DNA of 16,976 nucleotides from JALQUL01 sp964556425. Lineage in GTDB: Bacteria; Pseudomonadota; Gammaproteobacteria; Burkholderiales; Burkholderiaceae_C. Under the pieces are notes generated by a model. That model did not search any database, was not told where the DNA came from, and worked only from the letters and a program-made list of their open reading frames with translations. Made by a program: the position numbers and the translations under genes. This document shows positions 1 to 7,421 of this stretch, one piece after another. The stretch's first letter is position 1; each line of letters opens with the position of its first letter. The DNA is taken from positions 1-16,976 of the forward strand of contig CAZKWC010000063.1 in assembly GCA_964556425.1 (NCBI GenBank), given 5' to 3'.

Positions 1-2546
1 AATTTAGACGGGGCAAACTCAAAATTGACTTTGCCGGCTTCAGCGTCCCAAGCTAAATGGGCTTTAAAGTTACGACGGGTGCGACTAGAGACAAATTTAT
101 CAAGTAAATCGGTTTTACCGTCTCGCAATAATTGGCTCATTTGCTCACGGCTAATAGGCTGCTGCAAAATAATTTGGCCACTTTTGAAATCACAACTAGG
201 TGTGACTTGATCATTGGTGGGAACGGTTTTAGAGCAAACATAGTTTTTACCGTGTTCGAACACATCAGAACCACATTTCGGGCATTTACCTAAGGTTTCT
301 TTGCCAGAAAAATCAATAATTTCTCCGCTTTCACCATCAGCACCATCATCGCCAAAATCAAATTCTAGTTTGAAGTTTTGGGTTTCTTCATCTTTTACCA
401 AGGCTAATTCGGCTACAAAAGGCCAACCAGCTTTAGAGCGGAAGCCATCTAATGGGCCAATTTTACGATCACGCAAAAAGGCTTCCACTTCGGCCAACTC
501 AAAAGTTCTGCCACCAGGTGTTTTGCCAAAAGAAAAACCACAACCCTCATGCTTGCCGGCAATTCCGGTACAGCTATAACGGCGATAGTTTTCTAGCACT
601 ACACCACCACAATTAGGACAAGGCGTTTGCAAAGTAGCATAGTCGCCTGGCACAGTTTCACGATCATATTCTTTGGCTTTTTTCACCATGCGCTCGGTCA
701 TGGCGGCAATTTCTGCCATAAAACTATCACGCGACAATTTGCCGTGCTCCATTTGGGAAAGTTTATATTCCCACTCGCCAGTCAATTCTGGTTTGGTTAA
801 TTCTTCTACTTCTAGGCCACGTAAAAGTGTCATGAGTTGGAAGGCTTTGGCGGTAGGAATTAACTCACGGCCTTCACGCAACATGTATTTTTCATTGAGC
901 AAGCCCTCGATAATAGACGACCTGGTAGCCGGTGTACCCAAGCCTTTTTCTTGCATGGCTTCACGCAATTCGTCATCTTCAACGTTTTTGCCAGCACTTT
1001 CCATGGCACCCAAAAGAGTGGCCTCTGAATAACGTGCAGGTGGTTTGGTTTTGAGGCCTTTTGCATTAGCAGTTTCTGCAATTGGTTTTTCACCTGCAGT
1101 CACTGGCACTAAGCTATTAGAGCCTTTGCCATCCGATTTCCCTTCATTGCCATCGGCTTCTTCAAAAGCTTCCTTGCCATAAATCGCCATCCAACCAGGG
1201 TTGACTAAAACCTTACCTTCAGATTTGAATTGATGCTCTTGTACTTGGCTGATTCGGGTAGTCACTTGAAATTGTGCGCTGGGGTAAAAAACCGCCATAA
1301 AACGCTTTACCACCAAATCATAAATTTTTTGCTCTTGCTCGCTTAAGCTAGCGGGCTCTTGCAGAGTAGGAATAATCGCAAAGTGATCGCTGACCTTGGC
1401 ATTATCAAAAATGCGTTTACTTGGCTTGATATAGCCATTTTTAATCGCTAATGCGGCGTGAGGGGCTAAATGCTGCATTCCACTACCGGCCAACATAGCA
1501 AAAGTTTGTTTGGCTACATCTAGGTAATCTTCGGGTAAAGCACGGGAGTCGGTACGAGGATAGGTTAAAGCCTTATGACGCTCGTAAAGACTTTGAGCAA
1601 TGGCTAGGGTCGATTTAGCAGAGAAACCAAATTTGCTATTGGCCTCTCGTTGCAAAGAGGTTAAATCAAACAACAATGGAGAAGCTTGATTAGCTGGTTT
1701 ACTTTCTTCTGTTACGGTAGCGGCTTTACCTCTAACTGCTTGGGCGATGGCATTGGCTTGTTTTTCATCCCAAATACGATCGGCTTTTTGCTCTACGTCT
1801 TCGGTTTTTTTGTGCTGTGGATTAAACCATTTGGCAGGATACAAGCCCGCCTTAGCAGCAAACTCGGCATGTACTTCAAAATAATCACGTGACACAAATT
1901 TACGAATTTTTTCTTCGCGCTCTACCATTAAAGAAAGCGTAGGGGTTTGAACTCTACCCACAGTTGTTAAGAAAAATCCACCATCACGTGAGTTAAAGGC
2001 GGTCATGGCACGTGTGCCGTTAATGCCAACTAACCAATCGGCCTCAGAGCGACAACGAGCAGCATCGGCCAAGGGTTGCATTTGTTTATCGGTGCGCAAA
2101 TGGGCAAAACCATCACGAATCGCATCTAAGGTCATAGATTGCAACCATAAACGCTGAACCGGCAATTTCACTTTCGAGAATTGCTGAATCAGTCTAAAAA
2201 TTAATTCACCTTCACGGCCCGCGTCACATGCGTTAATGAGTGCGCCAATGTCTTTACGCTTCGCTAATTTAGTAACAGCTGTTAATCGGGCTTTGGTTTT
2301 TTCTATGGGTTTGATGTCAAACTCTGGAGGAATAACAGGTAAATTGGCAAAACTCCACTTTCCGCGTTTAACATCAACACTTTCTGGGGCACAAATTTCG
2401 ACCAAGTGACCAACTGCGCTGGTCACTACATACTGGTCATTTTCAAAATAATCGGCTGCTTTCTCGAATTTTCCGCTTGAACTGGTCAAAGCACGGACAA
2501 TATCTTGGGCAACGGAGGGCTTTTCAGCAATAACTAGGGTTTTCAT
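1..2546 (-). CDS. topB: DNA topoisomerase III, 3' end cut by window edge
   Basis: Type IA topoisomerase, which passes single DNA strands to decatenate and relax DNA. The reading frame is open from ATG at 2546 down to the left edge, about 848 codons, and the stop lies outside. It begins MKTLVIAEKPSVAQDI, the Toprim start of TopB. The acidic Toprim motif CDAGREGE is near residues 107-114. The active-site tyrosine lies in ALTYPRTDSR near residue 329. The C-terminal part carries two zinc ribbons, CPNC near residue 643 and CPKC near residue 753, each with a second Cys pair. A charged repeat ending KVNFEFAPSK follows, so the protein is probably only a few residues from its end. E. coli TopB is about 650 residues; the longer form with zinc ribbons is what I know from Burkholderiales. 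It diverges from the SET gene with a 118-bp gap. Identity is near certain. Confidence 0.95.
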   Translation of the reverse strand, partial: MKTLVIAEKPSVAQDIVRALTSSSGKFEKAADYFENDQYVVTSAVGHLVEICAPESVDVKRGKWSFANLPVIPPEFDIKPIEKTKARLTAVTKLAKRKDIGALINACDAGREGELIFRLIQQFSKVKLPVQRLWLQSMTLDAIRDGFAHLRTDKQMQPLADAARCRSEADWLVGINGTRAMTAFNSRDGGFFLTTVGRVQTPTLSLMVEREEKIRKFVSRDYFEVHAEFAAKAGLYPAKWFNPQHKKTEDVEQKADRIWDEKQANAIAQAVRGKAATVTEESKPANQASPLLFDLTSLQREANSKFGFSAKSTLAIAQSLYERHKALTYPRTDSRALPEDYLDVAKQTFAMLAGSGMQHLAPHAALAIKNGYIKPSKRIFDNAKVSDHFAIIPTLQEPASLSEQEQKIYDLVVKRFMAVFYPSAQFQVTTRISQVQEHQFKSEGKVLVNPGWMAIYGKEAFEEADGNEGKSDGKGSNSLVPVTAGEKPIAETANAKGLKTKPPARYSEATLLGAMESAGKNVEDDELREAMQEKGLGTPATRSSIIEGLLNEKYMLREGRELIPTAKAFQLMTLLRGLEVEELTKPELTGEWEYKLSQMEHGKLSRDSFMAEIAAMTERMVKKAKEYDRETVPGDYATLQTPCPNCGGVVLENYRRYSCTGIAGKHEGCGFSFGKTPGGRTFELAEVEAFLRDRKIGPLDGFRSKAGWPFVAELALVKDEETQNFKLEFDFGDDGADGESGEIIDFSGKETLGKCPKCGSDVFEHGKNYVCSKTVPTNDQVTPSCDFKSGQIILQQPISREQMSQLLRDGKTDLLDKFVSSRTRRNFKAHLAWDAEAGKVNFEFAPSK

Positions 2547-2664
2547 CTGTCTACAATCGTAGGTTGTTTTTTATATATCTATATAAGCGTTCAAGTGCGC
2601 ATTATTGCCTTTTTGTTCGCATATATTCAACTTCATCAAAAATTAGCACTATTTTTCTACTATT
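2547..2664. promoter_or_regulatory. Divergent topB / SET-gene intergenic promoter region
   Basis: Both genes must be transcribed outward from these 118 bases. The region is strongly AT-rich. It includes a 6-bp inverted repeat with a 4-base loop (TTATAT-ATCT-ATATAA, 2571-2586), which could supply -10-like hexamers for topB. TACTAT at 2658-2663 lies directly against the SET start codon. If it is a -10 element, that transcript would be leaderless. I found no -35/-10 pair with good spacing on either strand, so exact promoters are not assigned. Confidence 0.45.
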
Positions 2665-3138
2665 ATGAGTTTAAGCGGTCGTCGAATTCAAGTTCGTTCA
2701 AGCGGTGTACACGGTAAAGGCGTTTTTGCGCTTCAAGCCATTCCCGCCGGAACCTCTATTGTGGAGTATGTTGGGGAGATTATTTCGTGGAAAGAGGCGC
2801 AATTACGTCATCCACACGACCCAAAAGATCCCAATCATACTTTTTATTTCCATATTGATGAAGATCATGTCATTGACGCCAAGGTCGGTGGTAACTCTTC
2901 AAGATGGATAAATCACTCCTGCGACCCCAATTGTGTAGCGGATGAACAAGGAAATCGTGTCTTTATTATCGCTATAAAAGACATAAAAGCTGGTGAAGAG
3001 CTCAATTATGATTACGGGTTGATATTAGATGAGCGTTATACAGCGAAGTTAAAAGCCGAATATCCATGTTGGTGTGGCTCTAAAAACTGTCGTGGTACGC
3101 TATTAGCCCCCAAAAGAAAACCGGCAAAAGCCAAATAA
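2665..3138 (+). CDS. SET-domain protein-lysine methyltransferase
   Basis: A 157-residue stand-alone SET domain, the fold that transfers methyl groups from SAM to lysine side chains. The SAM-binding start HGKGVFA is at residues 16-22. The pseudoknot motif RWINHSCDPNC is at 80-90 and ELNYDYG at 112-118, holding the expected catalytic-region tyrosines. A post-SET zinc site is complete: C90 with C135, C137 and C142 (CWCGSKNC). A short Lys/Ala/Pro-rich tail ends the protein. All the hallmark residues are present, so it should be active. No target is visible; bacterial members are usually cytosolic and their substrates are mostly unknown. The ATG at 2665 places the SET fold at the N-terminus with no room for another domain. 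There is no Shine-Dalgarno sequence. birA follows after 28 bases, suggesting co-transcription. Confidence 0.93.
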   Translation: MSLSGRRIQVRSSGVHGKGVFALQAIPAGTSIVEYVGEIISWKEAQLRHPHDPKDPNHTFYFHIDEDHVIDAKVGGNSSRWINHSCDPNCVADEQGNRVFIIAIKDIKAGEELNYDYGLILDERYTAKLKAEYPCWCGSKNCRGTLLAPKRKPAKAK

Positions 3139-3166
3139 CCTCACTTTTTGAGAAAAGAAATATGAT

Positions 3167-4180
3167 ATGAGTGCTACAGATGTTGCAAAATTACAACTTA
3201 ATTGGCCAATTGATGAATTAAATCAAAATTTATCATCTGTTTGGGGTCCTTTTTCGGTTGAATGTTTGCCGTCTGTTGACTCCACCAATTCAGAACTACA
3301 ACGCCGGTTTAAAGATTTCCAACAAAAAGTTGCCTCTATTCGAAAAACAGAAGGTGAGGAAGCGGCGCAATTTATTTCGGCCCCTGCCACCTTGTTAATT
3401 GCCGAAACTCAAACGGCAGGAAGAGGTCGACATGGCAAGGTCTGGCAAAGCAATGCTGCGAGCTCACTTACTTTTTCTGTTGGTATTCCAGTAAGTTTGA
3501 GTAACTGGTCGGGCTTGTCTTTGGTGGTGGGCTTGGCGATTGCACAAGCCTTACATCCTGATATTGGCCTTAAATGGCCCAATGATTTATGGATGAGGGC
3601 TAAAGAAGGCGGTTTGCCTGGCCCCAAATTAGGCGGTATATTAATAGAGGCGGTGAGTCAGGCGCAAATGAATGATTCATCAGCTAGCAAGCAAGTCAAT
3701 ATTAGTTATTTGATTGTGGGCGTAGGAATTAACATTGCGCCGCAACAATACCCAGAACTTGATCAAGCGATGGCCTGCGTTCAGGACGTATTACCACAAG
3801 CGGTTAACACAGAAATTATTCTGCCAATTGCCAGTTCTATTTTAAAAGCACTTGAAAAATTTCAAGACAATGACCAAGGTTTTTTACCGTTCCATGCCGA
3901 GTTTGTTGATAAAGATGTATTGGCAGGCCATCCGGTTGTCTTAAGTGATGGCAGAGAGGGCTGGGCCTTAGGTGTAGATACCAAAGGACAATTATTAGTT
4001 AAAACAGAAGATCACACCGAAGCTATTTTAAGTGGCGAAGTAAGCGTAAGGCCGGTAAGTCGCCCCGAATCTTTAGAGGCTATTCATTCTTCGCCTCCAG
4101 AAGTAGTACAAAATTCGGTAGCATCAGTTATTCAGCAAGATAACTTAGATCAAAATCAAACATCCTCCGATCCTAGTTAG
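3167..4180 (+). CDS. birA: Biotin-[acetyl-CoA-carboxylase] ligase, catalytic type without HTH
   Basis: Activates biotin with ATP and attaches it to the carrier lysine of acetyl-CoA carboxylase in the cytosol. STNSEL (residues 39-44) and the biotinyl-AMP loop GRGRHG (85-90) are intact, as are KWPND (136-140) and GGILIE (156-161). The small C-terminal beta domain spans about 250-296. There is no N-terminal winged helix, so this group II-type enzyme should not repress the biotin operon. Three additions enlarge it to 337 residues: roughly 25 extra residues before the biotin loop, a polar insert around 165-178, and a 41-residue Ser/Gln/Asn/Pro-rich tail after 296. The start follows AGAAAAG, a weak ribosome site. 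A second ATG at 3162 is out of frame. The SPOR gene begins 12 bases after the stop. Confidence 0.95.
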   Translation: MSATDVAKLQLNWPIDELNQNLSSVWGPFSVECLPSVDSTNSELQRRFKDFQQKVASIRKTEGEEAAQFISAPATLLIAETQTAGRGRHGKVWQSNAASSLTFSVGIPVSLSNWSGLSLVVGLAIAQALHPDIGLKWPNDLWMRAKEGGLPGPKLGGILIEAVSQAQMNDSSASKQVNISYLIVGVGINIAPQQYPELDQAMACVQDVLPQAVNTEIILPIASSILKALEKFQDNDQGFLPFHAEFVDKDVLAGHPVVLSDGREGWALGVDTKGQLLVKTEDHTEAILSGEVSVRPVSRPESLEAIHSSPPEVVQNSVASVIQQDNLDQNQTSSDPS

Positions 4181-4192
4181 AGCAAGCGTCAA

Positions 4193-5089
4193 ATGCGTAC
4201 AAAATCATTATTTATTGTATTTATGAGTTTGGTATTGGCCAATCTCATTTATTTTATTTGGGCGCAAGGTTTCTTAAGTCCTATAGGACTTGGCAGTCAG
4301 TCGCACCTAGAAACTGAAAGACTCAATCGGCAAATAGAGCCCGATCACATTATTATTGGCCTCAATAAAACAGCCACTCCGCAAAGCGCTGTTGTGGCCT
4401 CTGCTAATCAAGCAGCAAGTAATGCAATTAGTGCAACTAGTACTGATGTGGCCAGCGTTGCAACACCCGCTACTCAGGTGAGTAGCAATCAGGCTGCTGC
4501 TTTAACAAGCCCAACAACACCGGCACCAGTTCCAGCGCCAGTGTTAAGCGTTGCAAGTACCACCACCGCAAGCCTAGCTCCAGTTAAAAACAAAGAAGAT
4601 AGCGAAGACAACAATGTGGGTCAATTCAGTTGTCAACAATCGGCCTTGTTAACTGGGAAACAAGTGGCTCAAGTTAAAATGATTTTGCAGAAAAAATTCC
4701 CAGCCAATAGCTGGAAAATAAGCCAATTAAAAGTACCTTCTGGTTGGTTGGTATATATGGGCAAATATCCAGATAAAAAAGATTTTGCTAAAAAAGAACA
4801 AGAGCTAAAAACCCGTGGGGTGGATTATGAAATTGTTAAAAATCCAAAATTACAACCTGGTTTTGTTTTGGCAAGTTTTGATAGCGAAGAAAAAGCCAAT
4901 GACGCAAAAAGATCAATGATTCGTTTTGGCATAAGAACAGCCAAAGTAGTAGAGGATGACAGTCGTCAGCCTAATTCGGTGTTGGTCATTCCCAAATTAA
5001 GTAAAGCCTTGAAGCCGCAATTAGAAGATTTAAAAGAAAAATTACCAGGCTACTGGTTAGGTGCTTGCGATCGCAACACCCCACGTTAA
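4193..5089 (+). CDS. Membrane-anchored SPOR-like protein
   Basis: A 298-residue inner-membrane protein with one N-terminal transmembrane segment (about residues 5-25). A periplasmic linker rich in Ala, Thr, Ser and Pro (about 60-135) follows, then a folded C-terminal part (about 145-298). That part has two related stretches resembling SPOR repeats: GWLVYMGKYPDKKDFAKKEQ and later GFVLASFDSEEKANDAKRSM. SPOR domains bind denuded peptidoglycan, often at the division site. In Burkholderiales a protein of this type normally follows birA-coaX. Assignment rests on this architecture and position, since SPOR sequences are poorly conserved. A cell-envelope role is inferred and no partner is visible. It lies 12 bases after birA, ends 23 bases from the convergent kinase gene, and no strong terminator separates them. 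Confidence 0.75.
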   Translation: MRTKSLFIVFMSLVLANLIYFIWAQGFLSPIGLGSQSHLETERLNRQIEPDHIIIGLNKTATPQSAVVASANQAASNAISATSTDVASVATPATQVSSNQAAALTSPTTPAPVPAPVLSVASTTTASLAPVKNKEDSEDNNVGQFSCQQSALLTGKQVAQVKMILQKKFPANSWKISQLKVPSGWLVYMGKYPDKKDFAKKEQELKTRGVDYEIVKNPKLQPGFVLASFDSEEKANDAKRSMIRFGIRTAKVVEDDSRQPNSVLVIPKLSKALKPQLEDLKEKLPGYWLGACDRNTPR

Positions 5090-5112
5090 TGAAGTGATGA
5101 GGTTCATTTCAG

Positions 5113-6585
5113 TTATACGGATGGTGAATCTGATATGGATTGAACTTGTTCTGCAGCTAAAGTGTGAAATCTCACGCTAAAAATAGAGCCAGGATGGAAA
5201 AAGTTATTGCTAGCCGACTCGATAGTCAGAGTGGCGGAATGCTTTTGTGCAATCTCTTGCACAATCGCTAAGCCTAAACCCGATCCGTCGGCATTGGTTC
5301 CTAAAGCTCGGTAAAAGGGTTGCAAAACCAGTTCTCGTTCTGACTCAGGAATGCCAGGGCCGTTATCTTCTACTTGCAACACAATGGTGTGGCTGAATTT
5401 ATCCAATAACAGCCTCACTGTGACCACACCAATATGACTGCCGTTGGTGGGTGAATAATGAATGGCGTTATCGACTAAATTACGAGTTAACTCTTTAAGC
5501 AAAGTGGGGTTGCCCATTAACTTACCATTTGGATCATCGGGCTCTACGCCCTCGTAACCTAAGTCAATTTTTCGATCGAGTGCTTTGGGTACTGAGTCTT
5601 GCACCACTTCAATTACTAAATCAGCCAAGTCACATAATTGATTGGTAACCGCACCACTTTCGGCTCTTGCCAAAGACAATAATTGATTCACTGTATGAGT
5701 AGCTCTCACACTAGAGCGACCAATTTGTTGCAAAGATAATTTTAAATCTTGCTCGCTAGCGTTGGCACGCAAAGCTAAGTCCGCCTGCATTCTAAGACCT
5801 GCTAGAGGGGTTTTTAATTGATGTGCTGCGTCTGCTAAAAAACGTTTTTGAGTTGCAATCGAGTCTTTTAATCGGTCAAGCAAATCATTTACAGCCGAAA
5901 CAACCGGTGCTACTTCTTGAGGTACTGTGCTGTCGTCGAGCGGGCTTAAATCGTCGGGTTTTCTGGCTCGAATTCGGCTTTCGAGTTGGTGTAAGGGCTT
6001 AATCCCTCGAACCAAGGCTAACCACACCAATAAAACTGCCAAAGGCAAAATCACAAATTGAGGCAACATGACCCCCTTGATAATTTCAGTGGCGAGCACG
6101 GATCTTTTTTCTCGGGTTTCAGCGACTTGAACCAAAACTTTTTGACCGCTTGTTAAACCTAAATCGACCCAAGTCGCTGCCACTCGCACCTTGAGTCCAC
6201 GCATTTCGTCTTCACGCAGAAAAGTCTCGCCAAATTCACCTTTGGTACCTTCAGTAGGCAAGGGCAAGTCCTTGTCGCCACTAATTAACTCGCCTTTTAA
6301 ACCCAAAACTTGATAATAAATTTGATCTGCTTCATCGGCGCGTAATAGTTGCCTAGCTGGCTGGGGTAAATTAAATTGCACTTGCCTGCTATCGACCAAG
6401 CTCACCAATTGTGCAAGAGCCTGCACGTTATATTCAAGGCCCCGATCAAAGGGTTTATCGGCAATACTTTGTGCGACTAACCAAGTTAAAACCAAACTAG
6501 CGGGCCATAGCAAAAGCAAAGGCGTTAACATCCAATCAAGAATTTCGCCAAAAAGTGATCTTTGCTCTCGTTTGGTTTCAGACAC
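5113..6585 (-). CDS. TctE-like sensor histidine kinase
   Basis: Inner-membrane sensor of a two-component system, 490 residues. Transmembrane segments at about 18-38 and 173-193 flank a periplasmic domain of the 2CSK_N kind found in TctE-type kinases. A HAMP-like linker follows. The phosphoacceptor is H255 in the H-box ADAAHQLKTPLAGLR. The N-box NLVDNAIHYSP is near 369-379, the G1 box EDNGPGIP near 406-413 and the G2 box GSGLGLA at 434-440, so the kinase should be active. The start is GTG at 6585, chosen because AAGGTC lies 9 bases upstream and no in-frame ATG gives the full first membrane segment. The regulator gene ends 30 bases upstream, so the two form an operon. TctE proteins usually sense tricarboxylates beside tctCBA, but no such transporter is here, so the signal is unknown. 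Confidence 0.93.
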   Translation of the reverse strand: MSETKREQRSLFGEILDWMLTPLLLLWPASLVLTWLVAQSIADKPFDRGLEYNVQALAQLVSLVDSRQVQFNLPQPARQLLRADEADQIYYQVLGLKGELISGDKDLPLPTEGTKGEFGETFLREDEMRGLKVRVAATWVDLGLTSGQKVLVQVAETREKRSVLATEIIKGVMLPQFVILPLAVLLVWLALVRGIKPLHQLESRIRARKPDDLSPLDDSTVPQEVAPVVSAVNDLLDRLKDSIATQKRFLADAAHQLKTPLAGLRMQADLALRANASEQDLKLSLQQIGRSSVRATHTVNQLLSLARAESGAVTNQLCDLADLVIEVVQDSVPKALDRKIDLGYEGVEPDDPNGKLMGNPTLLKELTRNLVDNAIHYSPTNGSHIGVVTVRLLLDKFSHTIVLQVEDNGPGIPESERELVLQPFYRALGTNADGSGLGLAIVQEIAQKHSATLTIESASNNFFHPGSIFSVRFHTLAAEQVQSISDSPSV

Positions 6586-6594
6586 AATAAAAAT

Positions 6595-6600
6595 GACCTT
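6595..6600 (-). promoter_or_regulatory. Ribosome binding site fixing the GTG start of the kinase
   Basis: AAGGTC on the minus strand, 9 bases before the GTG at 6585-6583. It supports GTG as the start in the absence of a suitable ATG. Confidence 0.55.
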
Positions 6601-6615
6601 GAATAAAAACGCTGT

Positions 6616-7290
6616 TTAAGCGTTGATTTTTTCTAGGCAATAACCCAGGCCACGCACTGTCACGATACGAATAGGCCCTTTTTCAATTTTTTTGCGTAAG
6701 CGGTGAATATACACTTCAATCGCATTATTGCTGACCTCTTCGCCCCATTCGCATAAACGCTCAACTAATTGATCTTTGCTGACTAAACGACCAGTGCGTT
6801 GCAACAAAACTTCAAGCAAACCGAGCTCACGGGCTGAAAGATCAATCATTTTGCCCTCAATGCTGGCCACTCGGCCACCTTGATCATATTCAAGCGGGCC
6901 GTGTTTAATTAGATTGGTAGTACCGCCCATACCTCGCCTAGTCAAAGCCCTTACCCTTGCTTCTAGTTCTTGCAAACTAAAAGGTTTGGCCATGTAATCA
7001 TCGGCACCAAAATCGAGGCCCTTCACACGCTCTTCAATACTGTCGGCTGCCGTTAAAATTAATACGGGTAGTTTGGAACCACGGGCACGTAATCGGCGCA
7101 ACACCTCTAAACCATGCATTCGGGGGAGTCCAAGATCAAGAATTAATAAATCGAACTCGGTATTGGTCATTAGAGCGGCATCGGCTTGTGCACCATCTGC
7201 CACATGATCGACTGCCGCACCAGAACTACGTAGAGTCCTTAATAATCCATCTGCTAATACTTGATCATCTTCAGCTATGAGTAAACGCAT
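6616..7290 (-). CDS. OmpR-family response regulator (TctD-like)
   Basis: A 224-residue cytosolic transcription factor partnered with the kinase just downstream. The receiver domain (1-115) has the acidic pair E7/D8-D9, the phosphoacceptor D52 in LLILDLGLPR, the Thr of LILTAAD and the Lys of MAKPFSL. The winged-helix DNA-binding domain (about 128-224) contains the recognition region NNAIEVYIHRLRKKIE and ends VTVRGLGYCLE. This is the usual form of TctD/QseB-like regulators in Burkholderiales. A clear GGAGAC ribosome site (7298-7303) precedes the ATG. The upstream gap holds a perfect 12-bp palindrome that could be an operator for self-regulation. Target genes are not evident; the MFS gene upstream is on the same strand and is a candidate. 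Confidence 0.95.
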   Translation of the reverse strand: MRLLIAEDDQVLADGLLRTLRSSGAAVDHVADGAQADAALMTNTEFDLLILDLGLPRMHGLEVLRRLRARGSKLPVLILTAADSIEERVKGLDFGADDYMAKPFSLQELEARVRALTRRGMGGTTNLIKHGPLEYDQGGRVASIEGKMIDLSARELGLLEVLLQRTGRLVSKDQLVERLCEWGEEVSNNAIEVYIHRLRKKIEKGPIRIVTVRGLGYCLEKINA

Positions 7291-7320
7291 GAGTTGTGTC
7301 TCCGTATAATTTTTTTACTG

Positions 7321-7332
7321 GCTATTAATAGC
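7321..7332. promoter_or_regulatory. Perfect 12-bp palindrome upstream of the response regulator
   Basis: GCTATTAATAGC is a perfect palindrome 31 bases before the regulator start, in the 131-bp gap after the MFS gene. It could be an operator, for example for self-regulation. The minus-strand 10-mer TTGCTATTAA that overlaps it recurs upstream of the small membrane protein gene (9134-9143). Function is inferred only. Confidence 0.3.
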
Positions 7333-7421
7333 AATTTTGGATGAAAGGATTTTAGCTCAGACCTTTGCGTATTCCAATCAATATAGAGCTGAACTGCTAA
7401 TTAAAAATAAAGAGCGTATGC

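Noticed and set aside
301..579. Open frame on the plus strand opposite topB
   Set aside because: The minus-strand frame is unmistakable TopB with zinc ribbons. The plus-strand frame has a low-complexity, shadow-like composition.
2571..2586. AT-rich inverted repeat as a specific operator between topB and the SET gene
   Set aside because: It consists only of alternating A and T around ATCT, which arises easily in an AT-rich promoter; kept only as part of the intergenic region.
5065..5076. TTGCGATCGCAA palindrome containing the HIP1-like octamer GCGATCGC
   Set aside because: It is a single copy inside the SPOR-like coding region and fits the codons there. No other copy was seen, so it is taken as chance.
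5088..5108. Inverted repeat AATGAA/TTCATT between the convergent SPOR and kinase genes as a terminator
   Set aside because: Only 6 AT-rich base pairs with a 9-base loop and no run of T after it on either strand.
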